Assembly (NCBI GenBank): GCA_903813345.2
Contig: CAIIXF020000001.1
Coordinates: forward strand, 10,083,598-10,147,597
Length of the DNA: 64,000 bases
Source: Owenia fusiformis
Lineage: Eukaryota; Annelida; Polychaeta; Sabellida; Oweniidae
Direction of reading: 5' to 3'
Made by a program: the position numbers and the translations under genes. Positions 35,901 through 47,400 of this stretch are shown piece after piece. Within the stretch, counting starts at the first letter, position 1. Every line of letters starts with the position of its first letter. The notes beneath the pieces are model-generated. The model was not told the origin of the DNA. It saw only the letters and a program-made list of their open reading frames with translations, and did not search any database.

Positions 35901-38900
35901 CCTGTAATTGAAATACATGAGTTATAATATTATACATTGCAATGATTTAATTTCAAAATGCATTAAGGGTTTTATGCGTTACAAGTGATGTTCAACGAAC
36001 ATGCTCCTGTATCCCTAGTACAGATAAACAGGTAAAAGTGATTTTTTCGTTGAATGCTATTTTATTTTATGAAAGTATTAATATGGTGATTAATATGTGA
36101 CCACGGCGTGTTTTCTTCCGACCTCTTTAACCACTCGACGTCGGTACGTTACGTTATGTTTAGTTGCACTTTTATGAATTTTAATAATCTTAAGGAGTTC
36201 ATGGAGAGATCTTTACTAGCTAATCCAAGATGACTTTATGCTACAGGATGTCCCCATAGGCAGACATATACCAATGTCTCCATGTATGTGTCGTATATCA
36301 TTTTAAAGCTCATCCAAAGTTACATTAATTTGCCGAGTATCATGGTTCAACTCACAAATGGAAAAAGTTACAGGAATTTCAAAAGTTAGTGTTTGGACAA
36401 AATTAAAGTCAGTTTTACACCAAAACAATAGTCGGTGTGTCTCCTTAGCCGCCATGTTAACAGCAGCAATACTTTCCATATATGATCTTAAACTGGCTTC
36501 AAATAGGGATATGGCGTTTTGTAATCTTCATAAAACCTTTTGAAGGCATAAGAAGAGTTTCCTTGGAGTATCTACCCTAAACGTCATCTTTTTAGAACTC
36601 GATATCCATATATTATCTTCGAGAATAGCATCCATATTCACATTCAGGTCAGGGCTGTTTCCAGGATACTGAAATGAACTTTTTGGCACAACGCTATTGA
36701 AATGCCTGTTACTTTTTACCATTTGAACCATCATATTTGGCAAATCAATGTAACTTTGGATAAGCTTAAATATGATATATGACACATACTATGGAGAAAT
36801 TGGTATATGTCTGCCTAGGGGGGAAAGTGCAGAAGTTCAAAAGCCAGGGTTATGGAATACTAAAAAATTATTAGTAACATTGAAATTTAATCATATCAAT
36901 GACAATTTTATTGATTAACGTACAAAATATTAGAGTAAATTTTTCGATATGCCAGCCCTATTATTATAAAAAATTATTACTTTATTATCAAATATGTTCC
37001 TTCTATTACAAGTACATTATAGCATTTCATTCATGTAAAATTAACTGTGAATTGAGATCTGTAAGGCCAATGTGACAACATACATTCGAGTTGACAACAT
37101 ACATTATCTGTTTTTCGTAGTAGCATCCAAAGTAAAAAGCGGTTTTGCATTAACTCTGGATGTATATTTGTATACTTATCTTAAGTTGTGTTAGTCGTAG
37201 TTTGGCTGTTATTTGCATAGCAAAACAAAAATTAGAGAGAATTTTGCGAAATTCAGTCAAGATTTAGAGATCCCTGACGTACTGGGTAGATCTATAACAA
37301 GATATTGAAGTTGCTGAGGATCATTTGAAATAGATATGCATATTTGCAACTTAATTACAAATCGAATGCAACAACTGCCTGATGATGAACTGACACAATA
37401 TTGATCAAATCAATGCTAGTTCTTACCTCGCTTCCTCATTCTAGAAAATGGCGATATAAAATGGCGGAAATGACATAGTACATCAAAAGTGTACTACGGC
37501 ATATTTTGTCACTGTCACGTGACTGTACCTTGTCGATGGTTAGGCGTGAAGGTGTAATAATGTAAATTCAATAATCAATTTATTGTGATGGGAGTATAAC
37601 TTCAAGAGATGTTCTCAGAGACTGAGCCATTTGGGAAGTTCATGTATAATTATCCGTTGCCTAGGACTAAAAGTCGTGCAATATGGGAGAATTTGGCATG
37701 TTTAACAGACAAACATAGTATGCCTCTATAAATTCCTGATTATTTTGGGATTCTTTTTATGTATGGGTTAATCAGCAGAATGATCCAATAACACACAAAA
37801 AGTTCAATCATAAACGAAGATTTCCTCATTTTGCCAATTAGCCCATACGATTGGGGATTCAGCTACATGTACATGAAAAGAATCCTTAAATACTCAGGAA
37901 TTTATCAGGGTATGTTACTTTTGTAAGTTTTTTCTCTGATATTGTAATCATACAGACAAAGTATACAAGGATGCTCGCAGAACTATAGTCCAGGAACCAG
38001 ACAACCCTGCATTCAATACAGGTTTATGGAACTTTTACTCAATAATTCAAATATATTAGAACATGACTACCTCATATACAGATATATTTTCATAGATGTA
38101 TCATCTTGAGGATAATGTATGGAGGTGAATAAATCAAACATATCAAGCTCTTGTTTTAACATGTCCGAAGTCTAAGTTGTATAAAATATGTAAGACAATG
38201 AAATAAATACATAGAAAATTATACATTTAAACTAAATCTGAAATATTCATGAATGTAACAAAAGTTTTTTACTTACAGAATCCTGACTGCATTGGTGCTA
38301 CTGTTCGTATGGTGAAAGTTGAGCCTTTTGGGATTTCTTTTAACATTTTTGCCACCTCAAAATGGCGACAGCCTATTAAACTTTTTTCATTAATTTTTTC
38401 AATATGATCTCCTACAGCAATAAAGGGAGTTTTGTCCATAATGCTACCCTCTTTGATGCGTTTAATAAAGGCATATCCTGCACCATTATCTGTGATAGTA
38501 AGTCCTAGTGCATCTTCTGATTTTGTTACATCCAATTCTTTCGGCTGTCCTCGTATATGAGCAAATATGAAATCTTCCAAACCAATTTGACCGCCTAGAA
38601 GCCGCGTCATATCTATCTTGTGTGTGTTAAGTGTACAGAAGAGGATCTGAAAGAAATATCACAATATGTCACTATACAGTTGTGATATGGTAATTAAAAC
38701 CCAAAAATGGCAACACATCCACTAACATCAACATACTAAATGTCAAAATCACTCATAAAATGAATTAATTTGAAATTCAGACATTTTACTCTTGTGATAA
38801 AACATGTTAACATTGAATGTCATGTTATTTATGATAGAGGACTCATTCAAGTCTGTACTTCCTTGTAATTTAATTGTTTTGATTTATCATTGAATATTTT

Positions 38901-41900
38901 GTAAAAGGTTCTTCGGAGCAATAAAGTGGATATGAGAAATTCAGACAAGAATGAAACATAAAACCTGTCTAATCCAAAAACTACTGGGATCAGGCAAAAG
39001 TATACAAATTAGCAAGTGTTCACATTTCAAGATTTTTAAATATGTGGGTTAATGGAAGATATTAAAATTGGGACTAAGAAAAGTGTTCACATTGAGAGGT
39101 GTTCTGATTATATAGGTGTTCAGATATACAGGTTTCACTATACTGTAAATAGTGTGCATCATACGAAATTTTCCCTGATCAAAAATGGAGGTCTCGTTGG
39201 TGTGAATACAATAAAAATATTCCATTCTGCAATATATTATAAAATCTGAAATGCAGGAGTCTTGTAAAAGTTAAAGTAAAAGTTGAAGTTGTGTCTTTGA
39301 AAACTGGTGCAAAAACAGGTGAATTGTAAAGTTTCAAGGAAAAAGAACGAACATCTTCAGAAAAAATGGGGGGAGAGGATTTGGTCTGAATTGTAAAAAC
39401 CATTTGTCATCATTTTCAATCAATCTAAAATGCTGTTGAATCTATAGATCCTTGTACTTGCAAGCTTGGGATTCAGACCAAGTGTTTACCTATCAAAACG
39501 TTATCATTACATGGCAGGGGATCGCACCCCCCCCCCCCCCCCTCTGGCTACGCCTATGCATGGTATGTGAACTCATTACAGACCACCCAGCTTATTCTAA
39601 CAAACTGCAGTGCATATAAACTGTCAATACATTATATACAGCATATTCAATATACATGCACAAACAGTAATTAATTCAACAGTTTAATTATTTTTCATCT
39701 AACACATCTGTTTCATATATTGTTATAGTATACAGGTACATTAATACCATATTAATGTATACAATGTAGTGATTTATTGTTTTTGGAATACTGTTTGTCT
39801 TCTGCATTTTTATAGATATTAGATAAATAAGGAGAGAGTAAAATGAAGGGGTTGGAGAGGCCCAGGTCTATTGTTACTATTGGTATATGAGTATGATTTA
39901 TAGCAAATAAAAACTGATATGGTTCTCAACTTAAAAAAAATCAAAAAAATACAAAACCCAAAAACTGTTTGTTTTATTATATTGACTTCTATAAGAGAAT
40001 TTTTTAACAAGTCTACTCTCTTTACATGTGTAAAGTTAGAGGTGCCACAATAAGCTGAAGTATTACCAACCCATCCTCCTAAGCAGGTATCCAGAATCTG
40101 TACCTCCTTCTTCCCCGCCTGCTATAACCAATTTGGAAGCGCCCGATTAAACTGAATCACGGGATCTTATTATGCGCAATGACTTATACATGATTTCTGT
40201 CGCAGTGTTGCGACAGCCAATCAGATTGCGAGTTCTTAATCTGGGAAATGCTAACTGCTAATCGCAGGGGGTAAAAAGAAAGAATATATTCTGGATTTTG
40301 AAGCCCTGTGATCTGAGGTTGTACCAACCAAAAACAGACCCTTTACCCTAATTGTCTCAGGAGGATTTCTTACATTGAACCTATCCAATATCCTCATTTA
40401 GTTTAATCTATGCCCTATCATAATTACTAATTAGCTGCTATGACAATGATCAGTGATTGTCATGTATCTAGTTTAGAAAATCCTCATACTAATTTGTAAG
40501 ACTATATACTCCGGGGCGGATCTGCGGGAAGCAACAAGGGGAAAAAATTTAGCATTTTCTTCAAAATTTGGCCTAAAATTAAAAATAAGGCCCACTTTTT
40601 GGGGGCCAAAGGCTCTTTTTTCTGGGCCCACACAAGGGGGCTCACCCTGGGCCCCTCCCCCAGATCTGCCAGTGATACTATACTACAATTCACATGGTCG
40701 GGTCAAGAAAATGTGTTGTCAAAATAACTGAATTCCATATAAAAAAAACAAAAAAACTTCTGATTCTAGTAACACCTTGTAAGAGCCTATTCTATTATTT
40801 CTTTTAAATTATTATGATCAAATTTACTAGGCCATTCTTTTAAAGTATTATATGGCTAATAGGAATATATTTTATGGTCAAATGATTCCAAAATAGATGC
40901 TTATCTAAATATTTATGACTAATATTCTTACATCAATTTGAATTTCCAAAAATTGAACTGGTTTAAAAAGTGAATATGTTCTATAAATCTAACACAGAGA
41001 GGCACAAATCAGACGTATTACCCTTTGCATTCGTTTGACTTCACTTCTTAAAAGAGAGCTTCGTCTTCTTTAACTAGACTCTGCACGCAGGGTACAGACG
41101 TATAGGGATGGTGTCTGATTACAAAGAGTTGTGGAAAAACAAAGCTTCAAAATAGTGGTTCAACTCGCTCCCTCTCACCTTATAACTAAAAATCAATTTC
41201 AAAATCAAAGTCAGCATTTACCCCCTCTCCCGAAATAAACTTAGGGTGGGGTATAATAACATCTGGTTGTGGGTTCAATTCCCACCAGGGTGGAGTGACT
41301 TTTTCACATCAGCCCTTGGCATAGGATTTGACCCAATGATCCCTGTTCTTAGATTAACCAATCTTTCACAGCAGAATACCCAGGTACAGAAGTACAGTAG
41401 TAAGTTGAACTGGTTTAAACTTAGTTAACAGGTTAATGTCATGGTGAAATTACATGAGCAACCTACTATTACTACCTACTGACCATTTTCTGAAGAGTAA
41501 AAAGTGAAATCCAAGGGAGTGAAAATATTGCACTATGGTCCTTTGATTGCTGTTTTAATGTTTAATGGGAAAAAAGGTTTGACCGACTCACAAAAATTGA
41601 TTCAAACTATAGGTAAGGGATGGCGTACAATTATCAACAGTTGTGAAATAAAGAAGTTAGTTTCGTTAGAGGGGGTCGGCCGGGGAGGGAGTAAATGATG
41701 GTTTCATTAGCCAACAGTGTCATTGTGATTTTTTTAAATATTCATGTGAAAGACAAACCAACATTTAAAAATTTTGTTAGGTGAGCAGAGGGGGCAAACC
41801 ATAACGAAATCAACTTCTTTTTTCCATGACTGGAGGTACGCTTCTGTAACTGGACACCATCCCAAATCTACAAAGTGAAGGATTGTATGCACAGTGCACA

Positions 41901-42357
41901 CACAAGATCGACCTTGACTACCACTCAACGAATCTATAATGATTAATAAATCAATAGACATTTAGGGTTGATATTGTGCTTTTTACAGATATTCGACACA
42001 CCTGAAATAAAACTGAGCATGAATCAAACAGGGAAACAATCAAACAGGAAGTTAATTTACCTCGCTTGGTGAAATGTCATAGCACTGGGCTATTTTCTGG
42101 TACAATTCCCTCACGTTAGTAAATCCAGATATAATACCAGTGGGACTACCATGAGCCTGTTGACAGTGGAACTTTAATGTGTGTCTCGGTGCAGTAACCT
42201 CTTTCCCAGGGCCCTGAGTTTGTCCCCCTGCCGCCCCATTTGTCCGCTGTGAATCTGTAGCTGGAGTCGAGGGAGGCGCGGACATATTTGGCGGCGGATT
42301 GTCGACTAAAGGAGCGTGAGCCTGCTTCTTCTTGCCGAAGATTGATCCTAAAGGCAT
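29968..42357 (-). CDS. GIPC: GIPC PDZ adaptor protein (complete)
   Basis: Five coding exons: 42357-42061, 38646-38277, 33270-33170, 30840-30759, 30152-29968; 344 residues, splice phases consistent. The N-terminus [12 protein letters not shown] is followed by a Pro/Thr-rich linker and the GH1 region ([35 protein letters not shown]). Exon 2 completes GH1 and holds the PDZ domain: carboxylate-binding loop [10 protein letters not shown] at about 145-154, then [21 protein letters not shown] linker ([18 protein letters not shown]) leads to the GH2 region, [20 protein letters not shown] to the end NEQF. GIPC proteins link C-terminal peptides of membrane receptors (RGS-GAIP, neuropilin, Trk and others) to myosin VI during endocytic trafficking, with GH2 contacting myosin VI. 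Vertebrates have GIPC1-3; this looks like a single pre-duplication type. Confidence 0.95.
30282..30425. mobile_element. Foldback MITE in last GIPC intron
   Basis: Left arm GGTTTTGGATATGGGGTTTA (30299) pairs with the right arm, which on the minus strand reads GGTTTGGATATGGAGTTTAT. Pairing extends about 60 bp each side (TTATGTACTGGG against TTATGTATGGTC). The loop contains GGGACTGTGAGGACCG, which resembles the GC-rich loop of the foldback at 16029-16160. Confidence 0.65.
31131..31328. mobile_element. hAT-like MITE, 198 bp, 5-bp TSD ACATG
   Basis: Begins CAGGGGCGAGGACAGC and ends (minus strand) CATGGGTGTAGCCAGGGG with a poly-C run. Flanks are ACATG at 31126-31130 and 31329-31333. The interior is AT-rich without a coding frame. 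It lies in GIPC intron 3. Confidence 0.82.
32083..32278. mobile_element. MITE with CAGTGATC ends, 196 bp, 5-bp TSD CTAAT
   Basis: Starts CAGTGATCTCCACAGGAT and ends GGGATGATCACTG. CTAAT flanks both sides (32078-32082 and 32279-32283). The interior has 'gtgggtgcaaaattctcattttcac' and its rough inverse, plus a 'ggtgggtgcaag' block. A sister copy is at 51198-51404. Confidence 0.85.
33862..34070 (+). mobile_element. LINE C-terminal remnant
   Basis: 33864-34013 encodes [20 protein letters not shown] then [11 protein letters not shown] and [11 protein letters not shown], the basic, tryptophan-containing tail found after the reverse transcriptase in RTE/CR1-like non-LTR elements (often GKRxRGRPKKTWxD). 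No RT domain is left. It is located in GIPC intron 2. Confidence 0.7.
35424..37548. mobile_element. Non-autonomous DNA transposon, 2.1 kb, ~80-bp inverted ends, 5-bp TSD
   Basis: Left end CACGCCTAACCATCGACAAG at 35424; right end is its complement, finishing at 37548. The inverted ends match over about 80 bp (through the GTACACTTTTGATGTACTA stretch), broken by a small indel near the CACGTGAC. Flanks are AAGGT on both sides (35419-35423, 37549-37553). There is no transposase-like frame between. A separate foldback element (36252-36821) is nested in it. It sits in GIPC intron 2, just inside the 38,277 exon. Confidence 0.85.
36252..36821. mobile_element. Nested 570-bp foldback element
   Basis: Left arm CCCCATAGGCAGACATATAC pairs with the right end (minus strand CCCCTAGGCAGACATATACC). 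The arms run at least 150 bp, through 'atccaaagttacattaatttgcc' and 'gttacaggaatttcaa', with good conservation. No coding content is supported. It is inserted in the 2.1-kb element. Confidence 0.75.
38958..39145. mobile_element. Decayed TACAGTAAAACC-type MITE
   Basis: The right end on the minus strand reads TACAGTATAGTGAAACCTGT, followed by ATATCTGAACACC. The left end is the weaker 'aaaacctgtctaatcc'. Interior 'gtgttc' words match the family at 21657-21843. It lies in GIPC intron 1. Confidence 0.5.
39515..39558. mobile_element. 44-bp minimal MITE with 5-bp TSD CATGG
   Basis: Just two inverted ends and a C run: CAGGGGATCGCA, about 16 C residues, CTCTGGCTACGCCTATG. CATGG lies on both sides (39510-39514, 39559-39563). 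The ends match those of the elements at 31131 and 57704 (minus-strand CATAGGCGTAGCCAGAGG). It looks like an internal-deletion derivative that kept only its ends. Confidence 0.75.
40511..40674. mobile_element. hAT-like MITE, 164 bp, 5-bp TSD ATACT
   Basis: Left end CCGGGGCGGATCTGCGGG; right end on the minus strand CACTGGCAGATCTGGGGG. ATACT flanks at 40506-40510 and 40675-40679. The interior is rich in GGCCC/GGGCC words like 25523-25802. It lies in GIPC intron 1. Confidence 0.82.
41240..41400 (+). repeat. Possible tRNA-derived SINE fragment
   Basis: A B-box-like GGGTTCAATTCCCACCAGGG (41271) is followed by SINE-like sequence 'ggtggagtgactttttcacatcagccc'. The A-box is not clear. Not the same family as 28812 and 63432. 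Confidence 0.4.
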
Positions 42358-42989
42358 TGTGCTATTTGTTCCTGACTGAATTATATTACAAATGTGCTAA
42401 ATCTCTACCAGGATTGGCTGGAATCGCTGCATCTAAAATTAATGTCAATCGTCATCGGCGGCCATACTAGATATGTGACCCTACAGGTATACAGGTGCGA
42501 ATTCTCAATTACGAAAATGACGTCACATCCCTTTTTCAATTCACTCTTAAAAATCAGTCTGTAAGTTGATTTTGCACACATCGATACTTAAATCAACTTT
42601 TCCACATATTATAAAGTTAAATTAAAGCGTAAGTCAAAACAAATCATGTTCAAGAATAAATTGTAACTGATTGATTGGATTTACTTTCAAGTCACATATT
42701 ACCTGATGAAACAGGTGTTTTAATTGGCTATTCATTCTGGGTGTACCCCACGACTAATTTCACTACAAATCAATATTTAGAAGAGAAACAATGGAACATC
42801 TCTGTCCAAGTTATCTATTTATAATTACATGTGCTTGTGCACAGTATACATATATCTTGTGTTTCAAGAAAATAGATTGACACACATACATTTTAGTAGG
42901 ATGTAATAAATCATTAGTTCAATTAATAATTTTGAACTGTACTTTGGCTATGACTAATCCATCTTCTCGTGGGAGGTTTAAATCATGAC

Positions 42990-43191
42990 TTTATATTTAC
43001 TTTAAATGGTTCAAGAATCACCATCAGTTTCTCATTGTGGTAAACCACGCCTTTCCCATCATTCCATGCAACAGAGAGTTGCCAGTTTTTGATCATCGTG
43101 ACAAATGACACGATGTGAGTCTCTATATGCTGGTCTTTTAGTGTAACAACAAAAGTGGTTTCATTGAATGAAAAAAGGAAATATAAATCAT
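42990..43191 (-). other. Candidate orphan exon or exon relic
   Basis: The minus-strand frame reads NETTFVVTLKDQHIETHIV, then NWQLSVAWNDGKGVVYHNEK, and ends at a good donor (AAA then GTAAAT at about 43004). The W-x-L-x-V-x-W...G...Y.N pattern recalls LamG/concanavalin-like strands. The only AG acceptors are inside the frame (near 43150-43160), and no partner exon was found. It lies between two unrelated genes, downstream of the 44,482 stop. Confidence 0.3.
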
Positions 43192-43225
43192 TATTTTTAT
43201 TGTTAATGCTACAAATGACAAACAT

Positions 43226-44481
43226 AAAAAGTATTTTTTATATAAAATTTATTATAAAATAATGGAATGTAAATCCAATACAGTGTTTACATGCATGGTG
43301 TGTATTAAAACCATTATATGTGGATTATAATGAACGAGCCTGATTTCATGTCACACTATTGAATTAAAAATAACCTTGGTTCTAAAGGTCACATGATATG
43401 CCTATTGGCTATTGCCTAAAGATGAGAAGCTTTTTCTAATCTTAGAAATTACAATCACTACACTAATGATGTTAAAAATAATTTGGTAAAAGATATATTT
43501 TGTTTTTAAAAAATCAGCTATGTACAAATTATAAAATAATGGCCATTTTATTTCACATTTTATGTTCAGTCAGTTAAAGATCATGAAAATATGTGATTGA
43601 AAATGTTTCATAAAATCTACATCATACTGTTAACTAATATATAAAGTTGATGGAATGAATCATTGACGGATTACAAGATTAATATCTCATTGACAGTCGC
43701 AATATTTGCAAATCATTTGCCAATAATGCCATGCTTTACATGATAATTTCCAAAAATATTTACATACAGGTATTCCTTGTTTATCATACATGTTACTATA
43801 TACTAAATATTTACATTTTTTGCATAATGAAGACAAGTTTTAAAATGTCTAAATACATAAATATACTATATGAAGATTTCAAATTTCTTCTGAGCCAGTA
43901 AAAACTGGTGTATACTTTAATGAATGATAACAAATCAATTTCCATAAAGCTAGAGGTATTTTCTGGTACTGATTTTTGCCTTTTCTAAAACTGACGTGAA
44001 CTGCCTAACATTCCCCAAAAATTATTCATATTCAAGATATTTGGCATTCATTTTACTACTATTCCATTATTGCTTTCAAATGAATGATATACACCCAATC
44101 TGCTATTAAATCAAATGGTCAACCCTGCTGATTATAGTACTATATACCTTCCTTTCCAAAAATTTACTATTTGGAAATGAAGCATATTAAAACTGAACAC
44201 AGTCATAACCTGTAATGCTAATTTGACAAGGTGGATGCATGGTATATCAATTAGTAATTTCTTAATTGGAATGTCCTATCCTGTTAATGGAATGTTTTCT
44301 TGTGTAAAGTACAGCACTTTCCCATTATGTTCAGATACTGGTGAGCAATATCACAAGACAGAGAACACAATTCCAATCAAAACCGTTCATTAAAGGGGCA
44401 ACATTGTTTTATAGGTTTCTTGTATTCTCCAATCATCTTCAAATGAAAGGAATGTTAGAGTGACAATCTCTGATACAATGT
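43226..44481 (-). other. Probable 3' UTR / flank of the secreted-protein gene
   Basis: AT-rich with no exon seen. It lies directly downstream of the stop at 44,482 on the minus strand. Confidence 0.4.
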
Positions 44482-47400
44482 TTATGATAGGTTAAGGTGC
44501 ACTATGACTAAACTTAGTGCTAGAGATATGGTTGTGATGATATTTGCTTGTATGTTCCCTGCTGCTCCTAGAACCCACACAGTCTCTGTCTTCTCCCATG
44601 GGTCACTACCATCATTAAAATACTGTGGACACTCATCAACTGAAATCAAAAATTGTCATTATGTAAGTCTGTACACTTAGTGATATAATCAATTATGTGA
44701 CATGGGGGTCTAAAACACCTTCTCAATTAAGGTGATAAAATCAAAATACTGTATGAGCTGGACACAAATAAAAGATTGATGTGTTCATATTATGAATTTG
44801 TGTACTTGTAGCCATTATTCAGAACTGACCCATGAATTTACATTTAATAGAATTATATTATGAATTTAAAACAAACAAATGTATTCAACTGGCAGTGAAC
44901 TACTTACACAATCTTTCATTTTCATAAAGTTTTAAATGAAGACTGGCCCCTTCACTGGGAGAGAAGCTCTCAGCTGTTTGCAAGTCGCCACACTGAGCTC
45001 TAGTTGCACGTGAGATAATAAGGTTGCGCCAATCAAGACGCTGGTATACCTGGAAATATAGTAAAAATGTTCCTGTAATGTCTAGATTTGCTTTTTACAA
45101 TACAATACAACATGGTTAAATGTACAAGAAACATTCTGAACAATGTGACACCAACTGATAAGACACAAGATGTCATATACAGTAAACCTGTATAAATGGA
45201 ACACCTTTGGTATATCCAATACAGTGTTCCACTTGCAGTTGCAATTAGAGATTCATTCAACGTGAGACTGAAAAAGGTTCCACTAACAGAGGTGTTCCTC
45301 TATACAGGTTTTACATAGCAATACTTAGGGAAGTAGAAATCTCTTTAAGATAAAGACCCCTTGTAATAGTACGTTTAACAGCCCTTTTTATGCAATTTTA
45401 GGATAAACATAATGTTCAGGGCAAGAGTGTGTACAGAACAAGATATTAGTTTAAAAAACATGGCCAAGCTTGCACAACAAATACAGCAAAGAAATTCATT
45501 GTATTTACCCAACATCTGTATCTAGTTATGGCATCTTCCTCATCATAAGTGATCAAGTAGGACTTCATATCCTCCATCCAGTAGCCGACACATCTCAGTT
45601 CCCGATCAGGTTCATCTGGATACACAAAATTACATTATATTTGCCATAGAATAAATTACTTGGTCTCTGATTATTTATCAGTACACATGCACTTTTGAAG
45701 AATAATTGAGGAGGTTCTGACAAGAAGGTGGTATGTCTCCATTTAATTGCAGCTTTGTACACAAAATTAATTTTCTTTGTATCAGACACACGCTGCATGT
45801 ATACTGTACTGCAAAATAACCAGTAGTTAAACCTGTTAATAGCAATAAACTGAGGATGAAAATATGACCCATTCTTACCATATTCTCCAACTGGTCTGCC
45901 GGTGTAGTCCACAGTGGAACAATATTCTGAGTCAACAAAGATGGTCTTGATGTCCTTGCTACACACTTCAAACACACTCTCAGTCTCTCTGCAGTCAATG
46001 CGATGACGAGGCCTGTCTGTGATACCTCTGATACGAGTGGTGAAGTGTTCCTCTTTGGGACCATGTTGTGTGAACTGGTACCTCCCTGCTATGGGGCACA
46101 CAATGGGGGAAGGAGGGTCCACTGGAAATATCAAAAAAATTTGATGATTAATTTTTTATTACCAAAGTATGTTGGTAAGAAATTCTAATTTCTTCTTACT
46201 AAGAATTGCCAAAGTTTAACTGAAGCAATAACCTTGACTTGCTCATAATAGTATATGTGTTTATAACTAATTTTTATTATCTAACCAGAGTAAATCAAAC
46301 TATTTCACACTTACAGATATAGGTTCTGTATTTCCATTCAACATTGTCCCTGTCAAATGTAAATGAAGACCAGGTACAAGCTTGTCTGAACTTGCGCACC
46401 ATGAAGTTAGGTTGGTCCATCTCATCTTTGGTAATACGGAAAGGTTTGCCCATACGGAACCTAATGATATTGTGATGACGAGGGAGGAAGTCAAAGCAGA
46501 TGAAATCAACCTCACTGAAAAAGATCACAACATATATCAACACATATTTCAATGTGATGTGATAAATACTATCAAGAATCCAGGACACAATAAGTAAAAT
46601 TATGCTTTAGCAAGACATAGCAGTGAAAAGTATGTTTGAAATTAATTTTTTTCTCTTAAATCAGAACTTGAATGCATTAGGTATAACCAAATTATAATCC
46701 AAGGTGATTTCAACTTTACATGTGGTATTTAAGTATTACGAGTCCTTAGACCTTTATTTCAGATTGCAATAAAAATGGCTGCATGGACACTGTGTCAATA
46801 ACTCACTTTTCCACATTCTACTACATCATACTTACCACTTGCCCACAGTTACAGCTGTGGTGAGGAAACGAGAGTCTCTTGTCTGCTGGCAAGTGAAGTA
46901 GGTCTCAATATATGTGAACGCATCAATCTTGGTCTTATAGTAGATATGTGTTGAGTTGATGTACACCTGAGTGTCATATTCCCCAACGGTGAACCACTTC
47001 CCTGTGTAGTTACGGGGCAGGTTACAATGTGGTGTTACCATCTGATCCATTGGCACAACTGGAATTAAGATTGGCCACATGAGCAACAAAGCATTATTAC
47101 AATGAGGTTGTGCTTTTGGAAACACTTTCACTTATCACTTTTAGTAACACCTAAAATAACACTCATATATATAGTGTTCATTTTAAAAGCTTCTAGATTT
47201 TAAAAATACATCAATCTACTTAGGTGGTTCAAAAAGTTTTGCAGTTGATGCCATAACTTCAAGGAAAATAGGACTTTTGCAATGAAACTTGGTACACATA
47301 TGTGTTATACATGTATATTTATACATTATATGGTAAAATTTGGGACCTCAATTCTGATTGGTTCTTGAGATATGGTTGCTATGGTAACCACAGTGGTGGG

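Noticed and set aside
45595-46134. 179-codon minus-strand frame read as one gene
   Set aside because: Only 46121-45879 is coding. The rest is intron read-through past a good GTAAGA donor.
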